Positions 1 through 11,211 of a DNA stretch of 64,000 bases are shown here, piece after piece; positions within the stretch are counted from its first letter, which is position 1, and every line of letters begins with the position of its first letter. A program made the position numbers and the translations under genes. Source of the stretch: Heliocidaris tuberculata (lineage: Eukaryota; Echinodermata; Echinoidea; Camarodonta; Echinometridae); contig CM046833.1 of the NCBI GenBank assembly GCA_025618425.1, positions 35,500,467 to 35,564,466 on the forward strand, in the 5' to 3' direction. The notes beneath the pieces were generated by a model, which saw only the letters and a program-made list of their open reading frames with translations, was not told the DNA's origin and ran no database searches.

Positions 1-1300
1 AGTGTTCACTGATCTTGTAGAAAATATATTGATAATGATTATTCACTCCTAAGACTATGTTACGAAACGGTAAGAGACACGTAGCTGCAATTAATAAACG
101 ATGAACTGTGACACAGTCATGGATTTGATCATCATTTGTAGGGTTTATTCAACAACTGTGTTGGATACAGGCTGGTTGGATATCTGTATAAAAAATAAAA
201 ATAATCAAAGTACACTAAATATAAGGTTTCCAAATAACTTTCACATCATGGGATATAAAAATACCACAAGTGATTAAATTGTATTATTCATCAGTTCTCC
301 CTTAAACCAGTTATCTAATTAATTACAACCTCAAAAGGTACGTCCTTTTCAAACTGCAAACAAACTTAAAAATTACTCATGAAATCTCAGAACCTTGAAG
401 GAAAGTTTTTACTAAGTTTCTTATTCTAATCAGACTTCACATTTTCCTTATAAATCAGAACACAAAACAGCTAAACTGGGGATGAAATCAGGCCTCTAAT
501 CTTTCTAAATCCCCATGTTAAACTCCATAATAAAATATGAACCATGCCATAATTAATTTACCTTATGTTAAACTCTTGAAATAAACCTAGCCAAGGCGGC
601 CTATCACTTCATCTCTAGATATTATTCATCCGCGCAATGAAACTGAAATGCACGAGAAGCCCTCTCATTACTAAATAACTTTTATAATATGCATACACAA
701 TAAAAAAAATAGTTCAATCCTAATTTCACAAAAGAACCAACAATTCCTATTAACTATGCTAAATTGACATAACCAATTCTTCTAAAGTCTAAACGACTAC
801 ACAAAAACTGTGTTTAAAATCACTTTGAGGAAATTTCCCTTTTAAACACTTCTATACTTATGCATTACCTTCTGAATCAATAAAACAAACCTCCGTAGAA
901 GGTCACCACGGTACTACATGTACAATCTACATCACGCTATGAAAACATAAGTGAGATTATTTTTCAGAACCTCTCTTACTTGCTTCTAAATCCTTTTTCC
1001 CCCTCTCTCTCTAAAGACGAAGAAAATAATAATAAAGGTTAACATACCTAACGGAAATATTTAGTTCAAACTTCAAACTACTGCTATAACTGTAATGGTT
1101 TACGGAACTTCTTTTCTTAGTCTTTTTCCAAAAATTTAAATTAAATCAAGAAAGCATTATTCCATGACAGACTATATTGATTAATTTCCCTTTTTCATAA
1201 ATTGTCCGTTGAACAGAGGGGTCAAATACCGCATTGTGTGTACAATGTTACATTGCCGCAGCCTGCAGATCTTGTGCCTCTTACTCTTCATACGTCACTT
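1..1300. other. AT-rich stretch, no gene seen
   Basis: I see no open reading frame, splice-bounded exon, RNA gene or transposon end here. The sequence is ordinary AT-rich non-coding DNA. Confidence 0.6.
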
Positions 1301-1307
1301 GGGGGTG

Positions 1308-1328
1308 TGACGTCAATTAGCCAATCAG
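1308..1328 (+). promoter_or_regulatory. CRE plus CCAAT box pair
   Basis: A full cyclic-AMP response element core TGACGTCA (1308-1315) lies five bases before CCAAT in AGCCAATCAG (1319-1328). CREB/ATF and NF-Y sites at this spacing are common in proximal promoters. The nearest plus-strand ATG in a good context is about 430 bases downstream at 1749. No TATA box is evident. Promoter function is an inference. Confidence 0.35.
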
Positions 1329-1472
1329 CTCACGAGTTTTAAGGAAGGGTCCCAAAACCTCTACTTTTCCCCCTTTTTCGCTAAAACGAGACATAATTTT
1401 GACAATCAATTGCCAGATTTGTGATTTGAAAGCAAAAATACATGGAAACAGCACATTTTTTCTCTCTAATTT

Positions 1473-1533
1473 AGTCACCCTTTAATTGAAAATCTCTTTG
1501 TCGTTATCGTTATCGGTCAAATGTGACCTATGC
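1473..1533. mobile_element. Fragment of GTCACATTTGACC MITE
   Basis: The stretch runs from CCCTTTAATTGAAAATCTC through GTTATCGTTATCGGTCAAA to TGTGACC. It matches one arm of the palindromic element complete at 20770-20935. Only one arm is present, so this is a truncated copy. Confidence 0.5.
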
Positions 1534-1748
1534 TTTCAATATCTTTTTGCCAATGACGTTTAATACCTCAGTTACAAGCGATAACATACCGAATAAATAA
1601 TTACATTGAACCGAATAGCCAAGAAACGGTCGGTTTAGAATCGGTGTAACAGTTTCCAATACAATTTTTCACGAATGGCACAGGTTTTCATTAGAATATT
1701 TTTATATAGAGAGTAGCGACATGGACGTCTGACTTTTCTGAAAACAAA

Positions 1749-1880
1749 ATGGCGTTCGAATTCTTTCTGTTTAGAACACCCAGGTGCTCATCGGAATTGA
1801 ATAGAAATGTTGCATGGCTGTGGAAACAAAATGGCGTTCAAATCATGAGTTGTCACTACTCTCTCATAGAGGTACTCTAG
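1749..1880 (+). CDS. Possible 43-codon small ORF
   Basis: The ATG sits in AAAATGGCGTTC, which is also a good match to the YY1 core motif often found at animal transcription and translation starts. The frame runs 43 codons to TAG (MAFEFFLFRTPRC... ending ...SLIEVL). The segment AAACAAAATGGCGTTC recurs at 1827-1842, so the start may simply lie in a local duplication. A candidate donor CCCAG/GTGCTC lies after codon 11, so it could also be a first exon. No homology is recognised. Confidence 0.15.
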   Translation: MAFEFFLFRTPRCSSELNRNVAWLWKQNGVQIMSCHYSLIEVL

Positions 1881-2115
1881 TTTTCATTTCGTCATACCGC
1901 CACCTACGTTTCAATGATCCATAATTGGCACATCAATACTTTTCTTCAAGAATGTGAAAATAATTCTCAAATAAAATGTCAGTCACATCATATATAATAA
2001 CTTTCTATTCTTTCTAAAGATGAATCCAGCTAACTAGTACCAACATGATCATGCCACATGGAGTTAGCATTATATTGACGATTACTATTTTTGTTAAAGC
2101 ATTTTACAAAAGACA

Positions 2116-2187
2116 TTCTTCATCTTCTTCTTCTTCTTCTTCTTCTTCTTCTTCTTCTTCTTCTTCTTCTTCTTCTTCTTCTTCTTT
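2116..2187. repeat. (CTT)n microsatellite
   Basis: About 22 near-perfect CTT triplets. The leucine-rich ORF across it is a by-product of the repeat and not a gene. Confidence 0.95.
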
Positions 2188-2810
2188 TTAGTGGGGCACA
2201 GACTGAGGGTCACGGCTTTCTGCAGGGGGAACAGAAAAAGTTGTTTATGGTGGAGGGTTTAATTATCCACTAATGTATCATTATGTTAGAAAGCGTAATG
2301 ACCAAGGCCATCTTTCATTTAAAAAAGCTGCTTTTAAACTCAAGTCAAAAATTAAACACAACTTTATTTTTCAATCAGGATCGCGAGTTTGGTACTTGCA
2401 TTTAATGTTTTGAGTTCAAATTTAACGCAACTTTTTATGCAAAAGGGCCTACGTGAAATAAACTGCATTTCAAGTGTTGAAAATTGATATTCTAATGCAT
2501 TGCAGAGCTTCTGCAGTGTTATTAAGCATAAAATTGTACTTATTCACCTTTTCTTCTTTAATGCATTGGGGGGGCTTCATTATTTTTACTTGAGGGGACC
2601 TGGTCAGAGCATAAATTTGTAGGGGCATGCAATTCCTCTGATATGTTTCTCTGATTCCAAAGGTTCTATCCACACTAACATAGGCTGAATGGCTTATGCC
2701 CCTTTAAGGACTAAGCTCTGACTTCTTTGTAAATATATCCAATGCTTGACATTAGAGAAGGAGACCATGATCCTAAACACGTATATCCTCTCCACAGCAA
2801 CCTTCCCCTC

Positions 2811-3199
2811 TCATCCTTCCTTCCCTTCTTCCTCTTCATCTCTTTCTCTCTCGCTCCCTCCCACATACCCTCTCTCTCTCTCTCTCTCTCTAATGCTCTC
2901 TCTTTCTCTCTCTCCCTCTCCCTTTCTTTCTCTCTCGCTCCCTCCCACATCCCCTCGCTCTCTCTCTCTCTCTCTAATGCTCCATCTCTTTCTCTCTCTG
3001 TCTCCATACATATATCTTTCTGTATGTCTCTCTATCTATTTGACTCTGCGTCTCTTATTTCACACTCTGTTGATCTTTTTTCCCCTCCTGTCTGTCTGTC
3101 TCTCTCTCTCTTCCACTCGCTAAGTCTCTTTATTTCTGACTCCATCGATCTCCCGCCTCCCACCCTTTTTTCTGTCTTATTTTTTCTCTTTCTCACTCC

Positions 3200-3243
<44 letters not shown>

Positions 3244-3260
3244 GTCTCTCACTCTAATAC
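2811..3260. repeat. Pyrimidine-rich (TC)n tract
   Basis: This stretch is almost only C and T on the plus strand, with CTCTCTCT blocks separated by short interruptions and a near-pure run at 3204-3240. Two sub-blocks around CTCGCTCCCTCCCACAT are themselves duplicated about 75 bases apart. Serine/leucine-rich ORFs on both strands are artefacts of the repeat. Confidence 0.95.
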
Positions 3261-3283
3261 TCACTTTCTTTCTTTTTCTCTTA

Positions 3284-3787
3284 TACTTTGTGGCGGATGG
3301 TGCGATGACAGTTCTCGGTTTGTGGAAACAAAATGAGTCCGATAACAGATCGCTGTGAGATATTATTATGCACCAGTCTTCAACAATAATCCTTCACGCA
3401 ACGTTTTATTTTTTCTTTCTTTCTTTCTTTCTTTTTTCTTTCTTTATTTCTTTTTTTTTTTATTAGTATTAGTCGTTTTTTCTTCGTCGCAAAATCTGTG
3501 CGAATGAATTGACAAGATATTCAAATTAGAAATAAATTTGTTAATCGTCACTTTTCATTTCATACATGCATCTTTGTGCATTTTTTTATATATGTATACA
3601 GAAAATGAAATATATATATATATATATATTATTTCGTAAAGATTTTTTCCTACCAAACAGATGTTTCCCTACTGAAGGTGACCCAAACGGCTGCTACCCC
3701 TTCCTATTGAGAAAAGGGAGAAAGGGGGACAAAAGAAAATGTAAGAGGGAACTGTGTCGGGATCTTCTTTTCTTTATCAAACCTACC
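3284..3787. repeat. Repeat copy A (paired with 24808-25362)
   Basis: The block runs from TACTTTGTGGCGGATGG to TATCAAACCTACC and matches 24808-25362 nearly base for base in the same orientation. Substitutions are few (for example GACAGTTCTCGGTTTG versus GACAATTCTCGGTCTG). The length difference is mainly in an internal CTTT/poly-T tract, with a small difference in a TA tract. It has no coding potential. The two copies end at the same base, which marks a discrete unit. Confidence 0.85.
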
Positions 3788-4370
3788 CCCCCCCCTCCCC
3801 TCCCCTCCCCTAAAAATTAGTTATCTGAAACATTTCTACAAATGATTCTTTTATACAGATTTCCCCACTAAAATGTCTTCACACTTTATCTATAGCTCAA
3901 TGTACTAAAGAGTAAGCCCAACATTTGAAAGAGCCGTATGCTTACCTAACAGTAACCCTGTCCTACTTAAACAAAGGGAAGCAACTGTTCAATTGCACAC
4001 ATTCCATATTTTTTTCATAATAATCTTAAGTGTCTCAAAAGTGTGAAGATCTGAATCAGATTATTCTCTCCGTGATTACGATAGCGTTTTTGATGGAATA
4101 AATGTTTCAAAAGTCATTTATTTATTTTTAGTATTCATAAATTTCTTGATGGTGAAAAGGCATAAATTTCCGAACATTGTGATCTAGGTTGCTTTCTCAT
4201 CCATCTTATCATGATTGTACACCCAATACTATTTTTTAAATCGACCAACCACAATGCTAATTTCCTTTAATACTCGATTGGGTGGTAGTTTTGTGACGAG
4301 TTGCATAATTGTACAGTGCGTGAGGGAGGGGGGTATGACAAACGGCTGGAATATTTGCTTTCCGTCCGGT

Positions 4371-4388
4371 TCCCCCCCCCCCCCCCCT
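4371..4388. repeat. Poly-C tract
   Basis: A run of C after TCCGGTTCC. It is the first of many long C or G homopolymers in the window. Confidence 0.9.
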
Positions 4389-4545
4389 TAGTCGTTGACC
4401 ATGCAAAACGTCTAATAGAGAGGTGATATTGCATATGGGAATATCTGCCTTCATGCCTTGGAGAAATCTAAGGCAATATTTTACAATTAAGAGTACTAGT
4501 ATTCAATCGTATTCAATGTGCTTTTAGTGGTACTTCCATTTGGGC

Positions 4546-4584
4546 CAGCGAGCGTAGCGAGGGAGCAACCCCCCCCCCCCCCCC
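4546..4584. repeat. GCGAGCGTAGCGAG motif plus poly-C
   Basis: The motif GCGAGCGTAGCGAGGGAGC is followed directly by about 15 C. Near-identical GAGCGAGCGTAGCGA blocks occur at 4812-4832, 30782-30803 and 31008-31029, so this is a dispersed repeat piece rather than local sequence. Confidence 0.7.
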
Positions 4585-4860
4585 ATGATAGTTAGTATAG
4601 TTAGTATACATAAACTATTTTGGGAGGGGGGTTAATGTGATAAACTAGATTTTATTGTTGGAGGTTGGAGTAGGAACAATTAAGCGAGCAATCATGAGCG
4701 AAAACAAACACATCTCTTTTTCTCTTTTAATAACATTTGGTATATTATCTGGGTTTTATTGTTGCAGGTGGGGGCAGAAATTGTGCTAAAGGCCATATTA
4801 ATTCTATTTTGGCGAGCGAGCGTAGCGAACGGGCACAATCTTGTTCATTGCGATGTTAAG

Positions 4861-5545
4861 TCCAAATAGGGTACTTTTCCTAGAGGGTGGTTGTCCTGGG
4901 GGTAGTTGTCCTGGGGGGGGGGTAGTTAGTTGTCCTAGAAGATGGTTGACCTAGGGGGTAGTGGTCTAGGGGGGGTAGTTGTCCGGGGTTACTTGTCCTA
5001 GAGGGTGGTTGTCGTAGGGGTAGTTGTCTGGGGTAATTGTAGTTGTCCGGGGGGGAGGAGTTGTCCTAGGGGGTAGTTGTCTGTGGGGTAGTTGTCCGGG
5101 GGTGGAGTTGTCCTAAAGGGTGGTTATCCTATGGGGGTAGTTGTCTGGGGGGTAGTTGTCCAGGGGTAGCTGTCCGGGGGTAACTGTCCGGGGGTAGCTG
5201 TCGGGGGGTAGTTGTCCGGGGGTAGTTGTCCTAGAGGGTGGTTGTCCTAGGGGGTAGTTGTCTGGGGTAGTTGTCCGGGGAGTAGTTGTCCTTGAGGGTG
5301 GTTGTCCTAGGGGGTAGTTGTCTGGGGGTAGTTGTCCGGGGGGTAGTTGTCCTAGAGGGTGGTTGCCCTAGTGGTTAGTTAGTCGGGGGGTAATCATCCT
5401 AGAGGGTAATTGTCCCAAGGGTAGTCGTCCTAGGGGATGGTTGCCCTAGGGGGTAGTTGTCCTAGGGGGTAGTTGTTCTAGAGGGTGGTTATCCTATGGG
5501 TGATTATCCGGGGGTGGTTGTCCAGGGGGTAGGTGTCCGGATACG
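4861..5545. repeat. Degenerate 16-17 bp G-rich minisatellite
   Basis: Around 40 imperfect copies of a GT/G-rich unit alternate between TAGTTGTCCTAGGGGG and GTGGTTGTCCTAGAGG versions. The alternation gives a weak higher-order dimer of about 33 bp. G runs of 4-8 occur in almost every unit. No open frame crosses it. Confidence 0.9.
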
Positions 5546-5677
5546 GTGTTTATTAGTTGGAATAGCGTCGTTGTAATCGTATTGCAGATGATCTAAACAT
5601 TTATACTAGAAGAGAACATACTGTCAGATTTCTCCAAATCGCCATCATCACACACAAGTGATCGACAGGATGTCTGT

Positions 5678-5712
5678 GTGTGGGGGGGGGGGTGTTTGTG
5701 TGTGTGTGTGTT
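5678..5712. repeat. G run and (GT)n microsatellite
   Basis: A run of about 10 G inside a GTGTGTGT tract. The short ORF through it and the following ACC/ACG-rich stretch (5740-5840) looks like simple-sequence translation. Confidence 0.85.
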
Positions 5713-6113
5713 TATACTGCTTAGTGCGACTAATCAACAACCTCCTAACACATACACACATCGTCAACACCAAAACCACCATACCCACCACCGCACAACG
5801 ATGACAACGACGACGGCTACCACCACCGCCGCCACAACAAAATCTGGCTCAGACCTGCCTTAGAATGAGTCGGCCGGTTCAATACAGACATGCTTCATTA
5901 GGGGCTACGCCCATCAATAGCATGGGTGCATGGAGCACCACAGCAGACAGCACAGCAAATCATTAACGAAAAAAAAATAGATATATATATATACCTATAC
6001 ATTGGACCTTGGCATTGTCATTGAACAACGTAGTAGAGCTTAAACAAATCTACGGATTAGTTTAAACATTTGATGCCTGAAACGAAAACAGAAAAAAAAG
6101 AACCATGTGTTTT

Positions 6114-6118
<5 letters not shown>

Positions 6119-6174
<56 letters not shown>

Positions 6175-6200
6175 ATATACATATATATATGATATATACA
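6119..6200. repeat. (TA)n microsatellite
   Basis: About 50 bases of pure TA are followed by interrupted GATATATACATA units. It abuts the repeat at 6205-6850. The inverted copy at 59715-60560 also ends in a TA/CATA tract, so part of the microsatellite belongs to the repeat. Confidence 0.9.
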
Positions 6201-6204
6201 TATA

Positions 6205-6850
6205 TTCCAGTCAACCAATAGCAACTTAAAAGAATATGCTAGTACTTTGTTTCCTGGGTCAGGAAAACGATTAGTGACATAATTAAACTTCCAATCTCAA
6301 CGCTTCATTGGACATGGTGGCTATTTTGAATTTTCAAAGTGGCCGCCACAAATACATTTGTTTCCCTACGTCGGCTTCTTGGTAACGTATAAACTGAATG
6401 AAATATGCTAATCCTACTTTTCTTGGGTCGAGAAAACAATCTGTGACATTCCAAGACTTCTACTCCTACCGCTTCATCGCATATGGAGGCCGTTTTGGAT
6501 TTTCAAATTGGCCGCCATGAAATATCCTATTGCCCTATCTCTGCTTCAAGGCAATCTAGAAACTTATTTGAATATTCTAATACTATGTTTCAAGGATCAG
6601 GAAAAACAATGGTGACGTCATTAGACTTCCCATCTCAACGCTTCATGTGGCTTCCATCTTGGGAAATATTTGGTGCTATCACAAACTTATAATCTTGAGT
6701 CTTCCTTCACTTCAAGCCTTTGGGGTGGCTAGGGGCCCTCAGACAAATTTCATTGCTTCTGTAAACTGAAACTGTGCCACGTTCTGGCTTTTGTCCTTGA
6801 AGTCTTGCACATATTTTGACACCAAGTTTAGAAAAATTATACAGTCATGC
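6205..6850 (-). repeat. Palindrome-array repeat, distal copy
   Basis: On the minus strand this matches 59715-60535: the same head (GCATGACTGTATAATTTTTC), the same GACTTCAAGGACAAAAGCC segment, then units of about 160 bp. Each unit has a palindrome of the type GGCCGCCA...TGGCGGCC around 6327-6354, 6486-6515 and 6640-6655, followed by GGAAACATAGTATTAG-like and TGACGTCA-like segments. Here it has three units and no duplication of the ACAAAAGCC segment. The family is not recognised by name. Confidence 0.8.
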
Positions 6851-7819
6851 TATATTTTGGTTTCTAAGTTTCTTCTCTTCAGGAGAAGAAACTATATTTT
6901 GTACAATTTGAATAAAAAACAGCAATTTGATTTTATTTCTTTGTAGATCATTTGTAATTTCTTTTTCTTTCATCATCCCTTTTCTATCTGAATATTGATA
7001 GCGAAAGGGATACAGACAGGCCCCTAAAGCTCCGCCATCTTGTCGGGGTCCATTAAAAGGCCCGATAAGCATCTTTGCATAATTCATGAGCGTAAATGCA
7101 TGATTCATTTTGTAAGATGCTCCCCGAGAGTAGCATGTGTTTGTACGCGGTATGAAACACATTACGCGCATCAGCTTAGAGCATGCGCAGTAAGAAAGGT
7201 CAAATTCAGTAAGATATGCATTTATTGTAATATATTCATCGCTTCAACGCACAGATTCGGCGAATCAGCGTTGGTAATTTCTAATTGTGGCAGACGGCGC
7301 TCGGTCAATGCACTTTAATTGTAATCGATCTCCGAATCAAAATATATCGCTTTGCAAATTTGTAAACAAGTAAATAAAGCTAAAAATGTAACCGGACAGA
7401 TCGAATCAAATCTAATCATGGATACAGATAATGGCACGTCACCAGTGGCATAAGTCTCTTTTCTTGTTGATATATTTAATACCGGTGAATATATTCATTC
7501 GATATGCATAAATGATGATAAATAAATAAATAAATGATACATACATGTATAATGAAATTTTAAAAATGAAAAAAAACCTCTTGCAGTGTAGGATTTTTTT
7601 TCAGGGATGATTTTCATAACAGAAAGGATAATCTTCATTTGGGGGTGAGAGGATGGGGTCCTTTAGTTAAGGTTTGTTCTTTAACCTTTTAGTTAGTCTT
7701 GATGTAAATGATTTTTTCTCTCTCTTTCTCTTAAATAATATAAGTGTACGTTTGTTCTTTTTTGGAAGGTTTTTTTTTTTTTTTTTAAATCAAAAGGAAC
7801 AATCCACTAGAGTAGCTAA

Positions 7820-8313
7820 AAGGGGCCAGGGGGTAGAGTGCCCTCCGACAACTCCCCCCCCCCCCCCCCCCCCCCCCCCCCACTGAGCGCCACTGGAACA
7901 ATCAAAATACCGGGAAGAATTATCTTCTAACTTTTAATTTGCATTTGTAAGTAAAATTTATATGTTGCTTTTCACTAGCATACCAAAGGGGCCGGGGGCA
8001 AGTTTTGAAAAAAAAAAAAAAAAAAAAAAGGTTATCGGGTTCCTGAACAAGATTCTTGACACCCCCCCCCCCCCCAATGAGCGACTTTTGGAGGGCTGAC
8101 GAACTATTTTCGGAACTGATAACCTTTTTTTGTTCTTCTGTAATGCTTGTCAGAGAATTATGGAGGAAAACTGGGCCCCATAAAATCTGATAACCCCCCC
8201 CCCCCCCGATCCACTGAGCAAATTTTGGAGGGCTGGGGGGGGGGGGTTGTCACCACTGATAACTCTTTTTTTTTTTTTTACCCCTCTTGACGCCAAGGTC
8301 CAGATACACCACT
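7820..8313. repeat. C-rich dispersed repeat cluster
   Basis: Poly-C runs (7854-7881, 8060-8075, 8193-8207) and poly-A/T runs are mixed with GGGCCAGGGGGTAGAG, GTTATCGGGTTCCTGAA and TGATAACTCTTTTT. It ends in CCCCTCTTGACGCCAAGGT. That ending recurs at 17637-17655, and the GTTATCGGG or GATTATCGGG segment recurs at 17454, so the two regions hold the same family. No open frame of interest. Confidence 0.7.
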
Positions 8314-8448
8314 GTTGCCATTCCTTTCCAGCTTTCATGCCTGTAAGTCACCACTCAATCATAAGTCTTATACAATACCATTCATTTCCATCAACATATT
8401 TGACCATTCCAGTCAAAGCTTATTGTCTTCACTCTTCCTTTCACATAC

Positions 8449-8860
8449 GCAGGGGTGTCGCTAGAAAATTTTGAATGGGACAATAGTAAGTGTGCCGAGA
8501 AAATAAATTCCCATAAATTTCCAACAATGAAAAATTAAAACTGAAGTTTATATTTTTATATATTTTTGACATGCCAAAATACTGACAGTTTGAAACATTA
8601 CGAATATCAAGGTGTATTACCATCCCGCCACCCTAAGGGAGCATCAAGGATTTTGTAAAAGATGGGCACACATTGCAGAAAATTCTCTGACAAGTTGAAA
8701 AAAGTCATTTCAAAGGAAGCGGGGGGAGGAGGTACAATCTTGAAGTTGTATACTGATCTTATGTCACTTTGTATCAAAGGGGGGCATGGGCCGGAAGTGC
8801 CCCCTAAATCTGATGCTGCCCCCTTCCACCCCCACCCCCTTGAGCGATGCCACTGCTTTT
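8449..8860. mobile_element. CAGGGGTGTCGCTAG-type repeat
   Basis: It opens with CAGGGGTGTCGCTAGAAAA, contains TCAAGGATTTTGTAAAAG followed by a G/C-rich middle, and closes with GAGCGATGCCACTG. The ends are a rough inverted repeat of the CAGGGGCGG...CCACTG class proven by target duplications at 61652 and 56174. No clear target duplication is visible here. Confidence 0.5.
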
Positions 8861-8976
8861 TTTCTCATTTTTTATCTTTCTCATTCCATTCTAACTCTGG
8901 CTTACCTTTCACGCAAACTTGGCATTTAACATTTCTAGTTATGGAAACCCCCACCCCCTTTGAATATTCTATGTAA

Positions 8977-9428
8977 AAGTATATCACATGAACATTATCA
9001 ATAAAATGAGAATTCAAGTTAGAATTAAAAAGCTCTCAGAATAGGTAACTAGATGACTTTCCATCCCCTTAACGTGATAAAAGAGATGAACTAAATCCTT
9101 TTTTGTTTTTGTTGTCTATTTAATAACAATAAATATCAATTCAAATAACAAGTTTATAATTTGAAGAAAAAGAAAGAAAATATTGAAATTGCACATCCTT
9201 GCAGAAGTCTAGTGGTAAGTCAAATTTTCATATCACTTACTAGTATATCATTGAATGAATATTAATGCTTTTAACTAACACATTTAGGGACCCCTGGAAG
9301 CCCTAATTGCTTTTATAGTTCATTTCCTTGTTTCCTGTTGAATTACAGTATTAATGATAATCATAAAATGATTCGAATTACATTATACATAAGCATATAG
9401 ATACTCAGGAAATGTTCTGTAAACTTAC
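8977..9428. other. AT-rich, no feature seen
   Basis: No exon, repeat end or RNA gene stands out. A 10-base AG/GT interval (TTGCAG then GGTAAGTC at about 9198-9216) is too short to count as an exon. Confidence 0.5.
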
Positions 9429-9525
9429 CTGTAGTTTAGGAAGGCTAAATTTTTGCTTCATCACGTATGATCAACAGTTTGTGCAATGTTTGAATAACAT
9501 TTATTGGGTTCCTTTCCATTTTGAT
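9429..9525 (-). ncRNA. Splice-bounded non-coding exon candidate
   Basis: Read on the minus strand, a pyrimidine-rich acceptor (TTTTCATTTTTTTTAAACAG) is followed by 97 bases and a consensus donor CAG/GTAAGT. Both signals are unusually good for this window. All three frames contain stops, so it cannot be an internal coding exon. It does contain ATG GAA AGG..., a 24-codon ORF ending in TAG. It could be a UTR exon, a lncRNA exon or a poison exon. The only other minus-strand gene candidate nearby (11592-11242) appears to end before it. Confidence 0.35.
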
Positions 9526-10339
9526 CTGTTTAAAAAAAATGAAAACAGAGTTGTCACTTTTTGGGGTCTTTCTTGTTACAGTCATAGCTACATTGATAAT
9601 AATTGTTTTTATCAGGCAAATAAATTCCAATCCATTATTTTTCATAGGTTAAAATTTCATTAATCATCAGCTATCTAATGTTTATTAAAGTGCATTCAAG
9701 CTACATAAGTTTATTGGAAAGAAAAAGAAACAGCCTCAGCAACAAAACTTTCTAGTGACGTGTGTCTGAAATTTTGAACAGGGATCCCTAAACTGGCTTT
9801 AACAACAGACTGAATTTTTGCCCAAAATACATTTGCCCCCCAAAAAAAAAAAAAATCATAGTCTATCAAACTCTAGTTAACTTACAGTCAGTTTAATTGA
9901 CCAAATGGCATGAATTGAGCCAAATATAGTGGATCCAAGTCTTTTAAGAACCAAAAAAAAGTCAGGCATGAAAGTGAAGTTGAGTTCTTATCAAACATGG
10001 TTAGAGATCTACTCTGACTTTGTCCCCCAAGCACAGCTTTAGCCCTAGCCAAATCTACATCTACTCAAGATAGACTATCCTTCAGACTTCGGTTTATGGA
10101 ATAAAATTTCAACAAATATTCAGAGTTCAAAACAGTAAACCTCGTGTAACATTAATCATTTAATGAATTTATATCAGCACTAATTTTGGTCTACATATCT
10201 TGTCAAAATCATCGACATCGTAGAATCCCACCACACAGTCAGAGTTTCCAATTCTAACGGTAACGTTAACCGTAGTCTCGTAGACTACGTAACTCGTGAC
10301 GTTAGATTCCAAGTCCAAGTTGGACTAACGAATACGCTT
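9526..10339. other. No feature seen
   Basis: AT-rich sequence with no splice-bounded open frame and no recognisable repeat boundary. Short A runs only. Confidence 0.5.
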
Positions 10340-10348
10340 GTGTGCAGC
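10340..10348. repeat. 9-bp target duplication, left
   Basis: GTGTGCAGC directly precedes the left end of the inverted-repeat element and is repeated exactly at 11144-11152. Confidence 0.85.
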
Positions 10349-11143
10349 TAGTCCAGCCTGGCCTCTTTGAGAGGGAAGTTACTATTCGCGAAGCCCAACA
10401 TAGAGGGAGACATAATACATAGTACAAGACATAGTACAAGACCCCATAGCAGCAAACCCCACAAGAGTCCAGTACAATACTTTCCCACCTTGGAAATCCT
10501 AGGCATCAATCAAGAGATTCTTGACCCTGATTGGTCAAAGATCCCTGGAGGGTTGGGGAGAGGCGGTCCTCTGAACACAGTTGTTGGTCAGGGACGACTA
10601 GTCTCACGTACAAAACTTTTGTTCTCACCAAAAACAACTTTACCTCAAGGATGATGACAAATACAAAGTTTTTACGAATTCTGAACAAAATAAAGATATT
10701 TTCATGATATTGTAACAATAACCATCCGTTTTTTGTTATTCAATCAAATGCTTTTCCCTTGATTTCGTCCATGAACTAAATATTACAGTTTGGATAATTA
10801 GACTAATACCAATCAGCTGGTTGGCATCCTTGGTTTATTTGCACAGCACACACTGGTTGCATTGTTTTTCCAATTCCCCGTTGTTTTTTTATATGATGCC
10901 AACCAGCTGATTGGTTCAGAGGACCGCCTCTCCCCAACCCTCCAGGGATCTTTGACCAATCAGGGTCAAGAATCTCTTGATTGATGCCTAGGATTTCCAA
11001 GGTGGGAAAGTATTGTATTGGACTCTTTGGGGGGTTGGCTGCTATGGGGTCTTGTACTATGTCTTGTACTATGTATTATGTCTCCCTCTATGTTGGGCTT
11101 CGGGGAATAGTAACTTCCCTCTCAAAGAGGCCAGGCTGGACTA
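10349..11143. mobile_element. 795-bp long-TIR transposon (MULE-like)
   Basis: The ends are TAGTCCAGCCTGGCCTCTTT and its reverse complement. The arms are about 228-230 bases (10349-10576 and 10914-11143) and nearly identical, with scattered mismatches and short indels. A perfect 9-bp duplication GTGTGCAGC flanks the element. Long terminal inverted repeats with 9-bp duplications are typical of Mutator-like elements, so MULE-derived is the best guess; the terminal bases do not prove it. The ~335-bp centre has no transposase and contains a further perfect 19-bp inverted repeat. Small ORFs on both strands share a peptide only because the arms are inverted copies. It is non-autonomous. Confidence 0.85.
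10809..10914. repeat. Perfect 19-bp nested inverted repeat
   Basis: CCAATCAGCTGGTTGGCAT at 10809-10827 is exactly reverse-complemented at 10896-10914, with a 68-base loop. The right copy touches the right arm of the enclosing element. It may be an inner deletion scar or a nested foldback. Confidence 0.8.
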
Positions 11144-11152
11144 GTGTGCAGC
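11144..11152. repeat. 9-bp target duplication, right
   Basis: GTGTGCAGC, identical to 10340-10348, immediately follows the GGACTA end of the element. Confidence 0.85.
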
Positions 11153-11211
11153 ATGCAGATGAACAACATGAGGAAAAGCTTATGCAATATAGTCTATCAT
11201 CATTCAAAGAG

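Noticed and set aside
10367..11000. Two ORFs on opposite strands sharing EILGINQEILDPDWSK
   Set aside because: The shared peptide comes from the inverted arms of the 795-bp transposon, not from a conserved protein.
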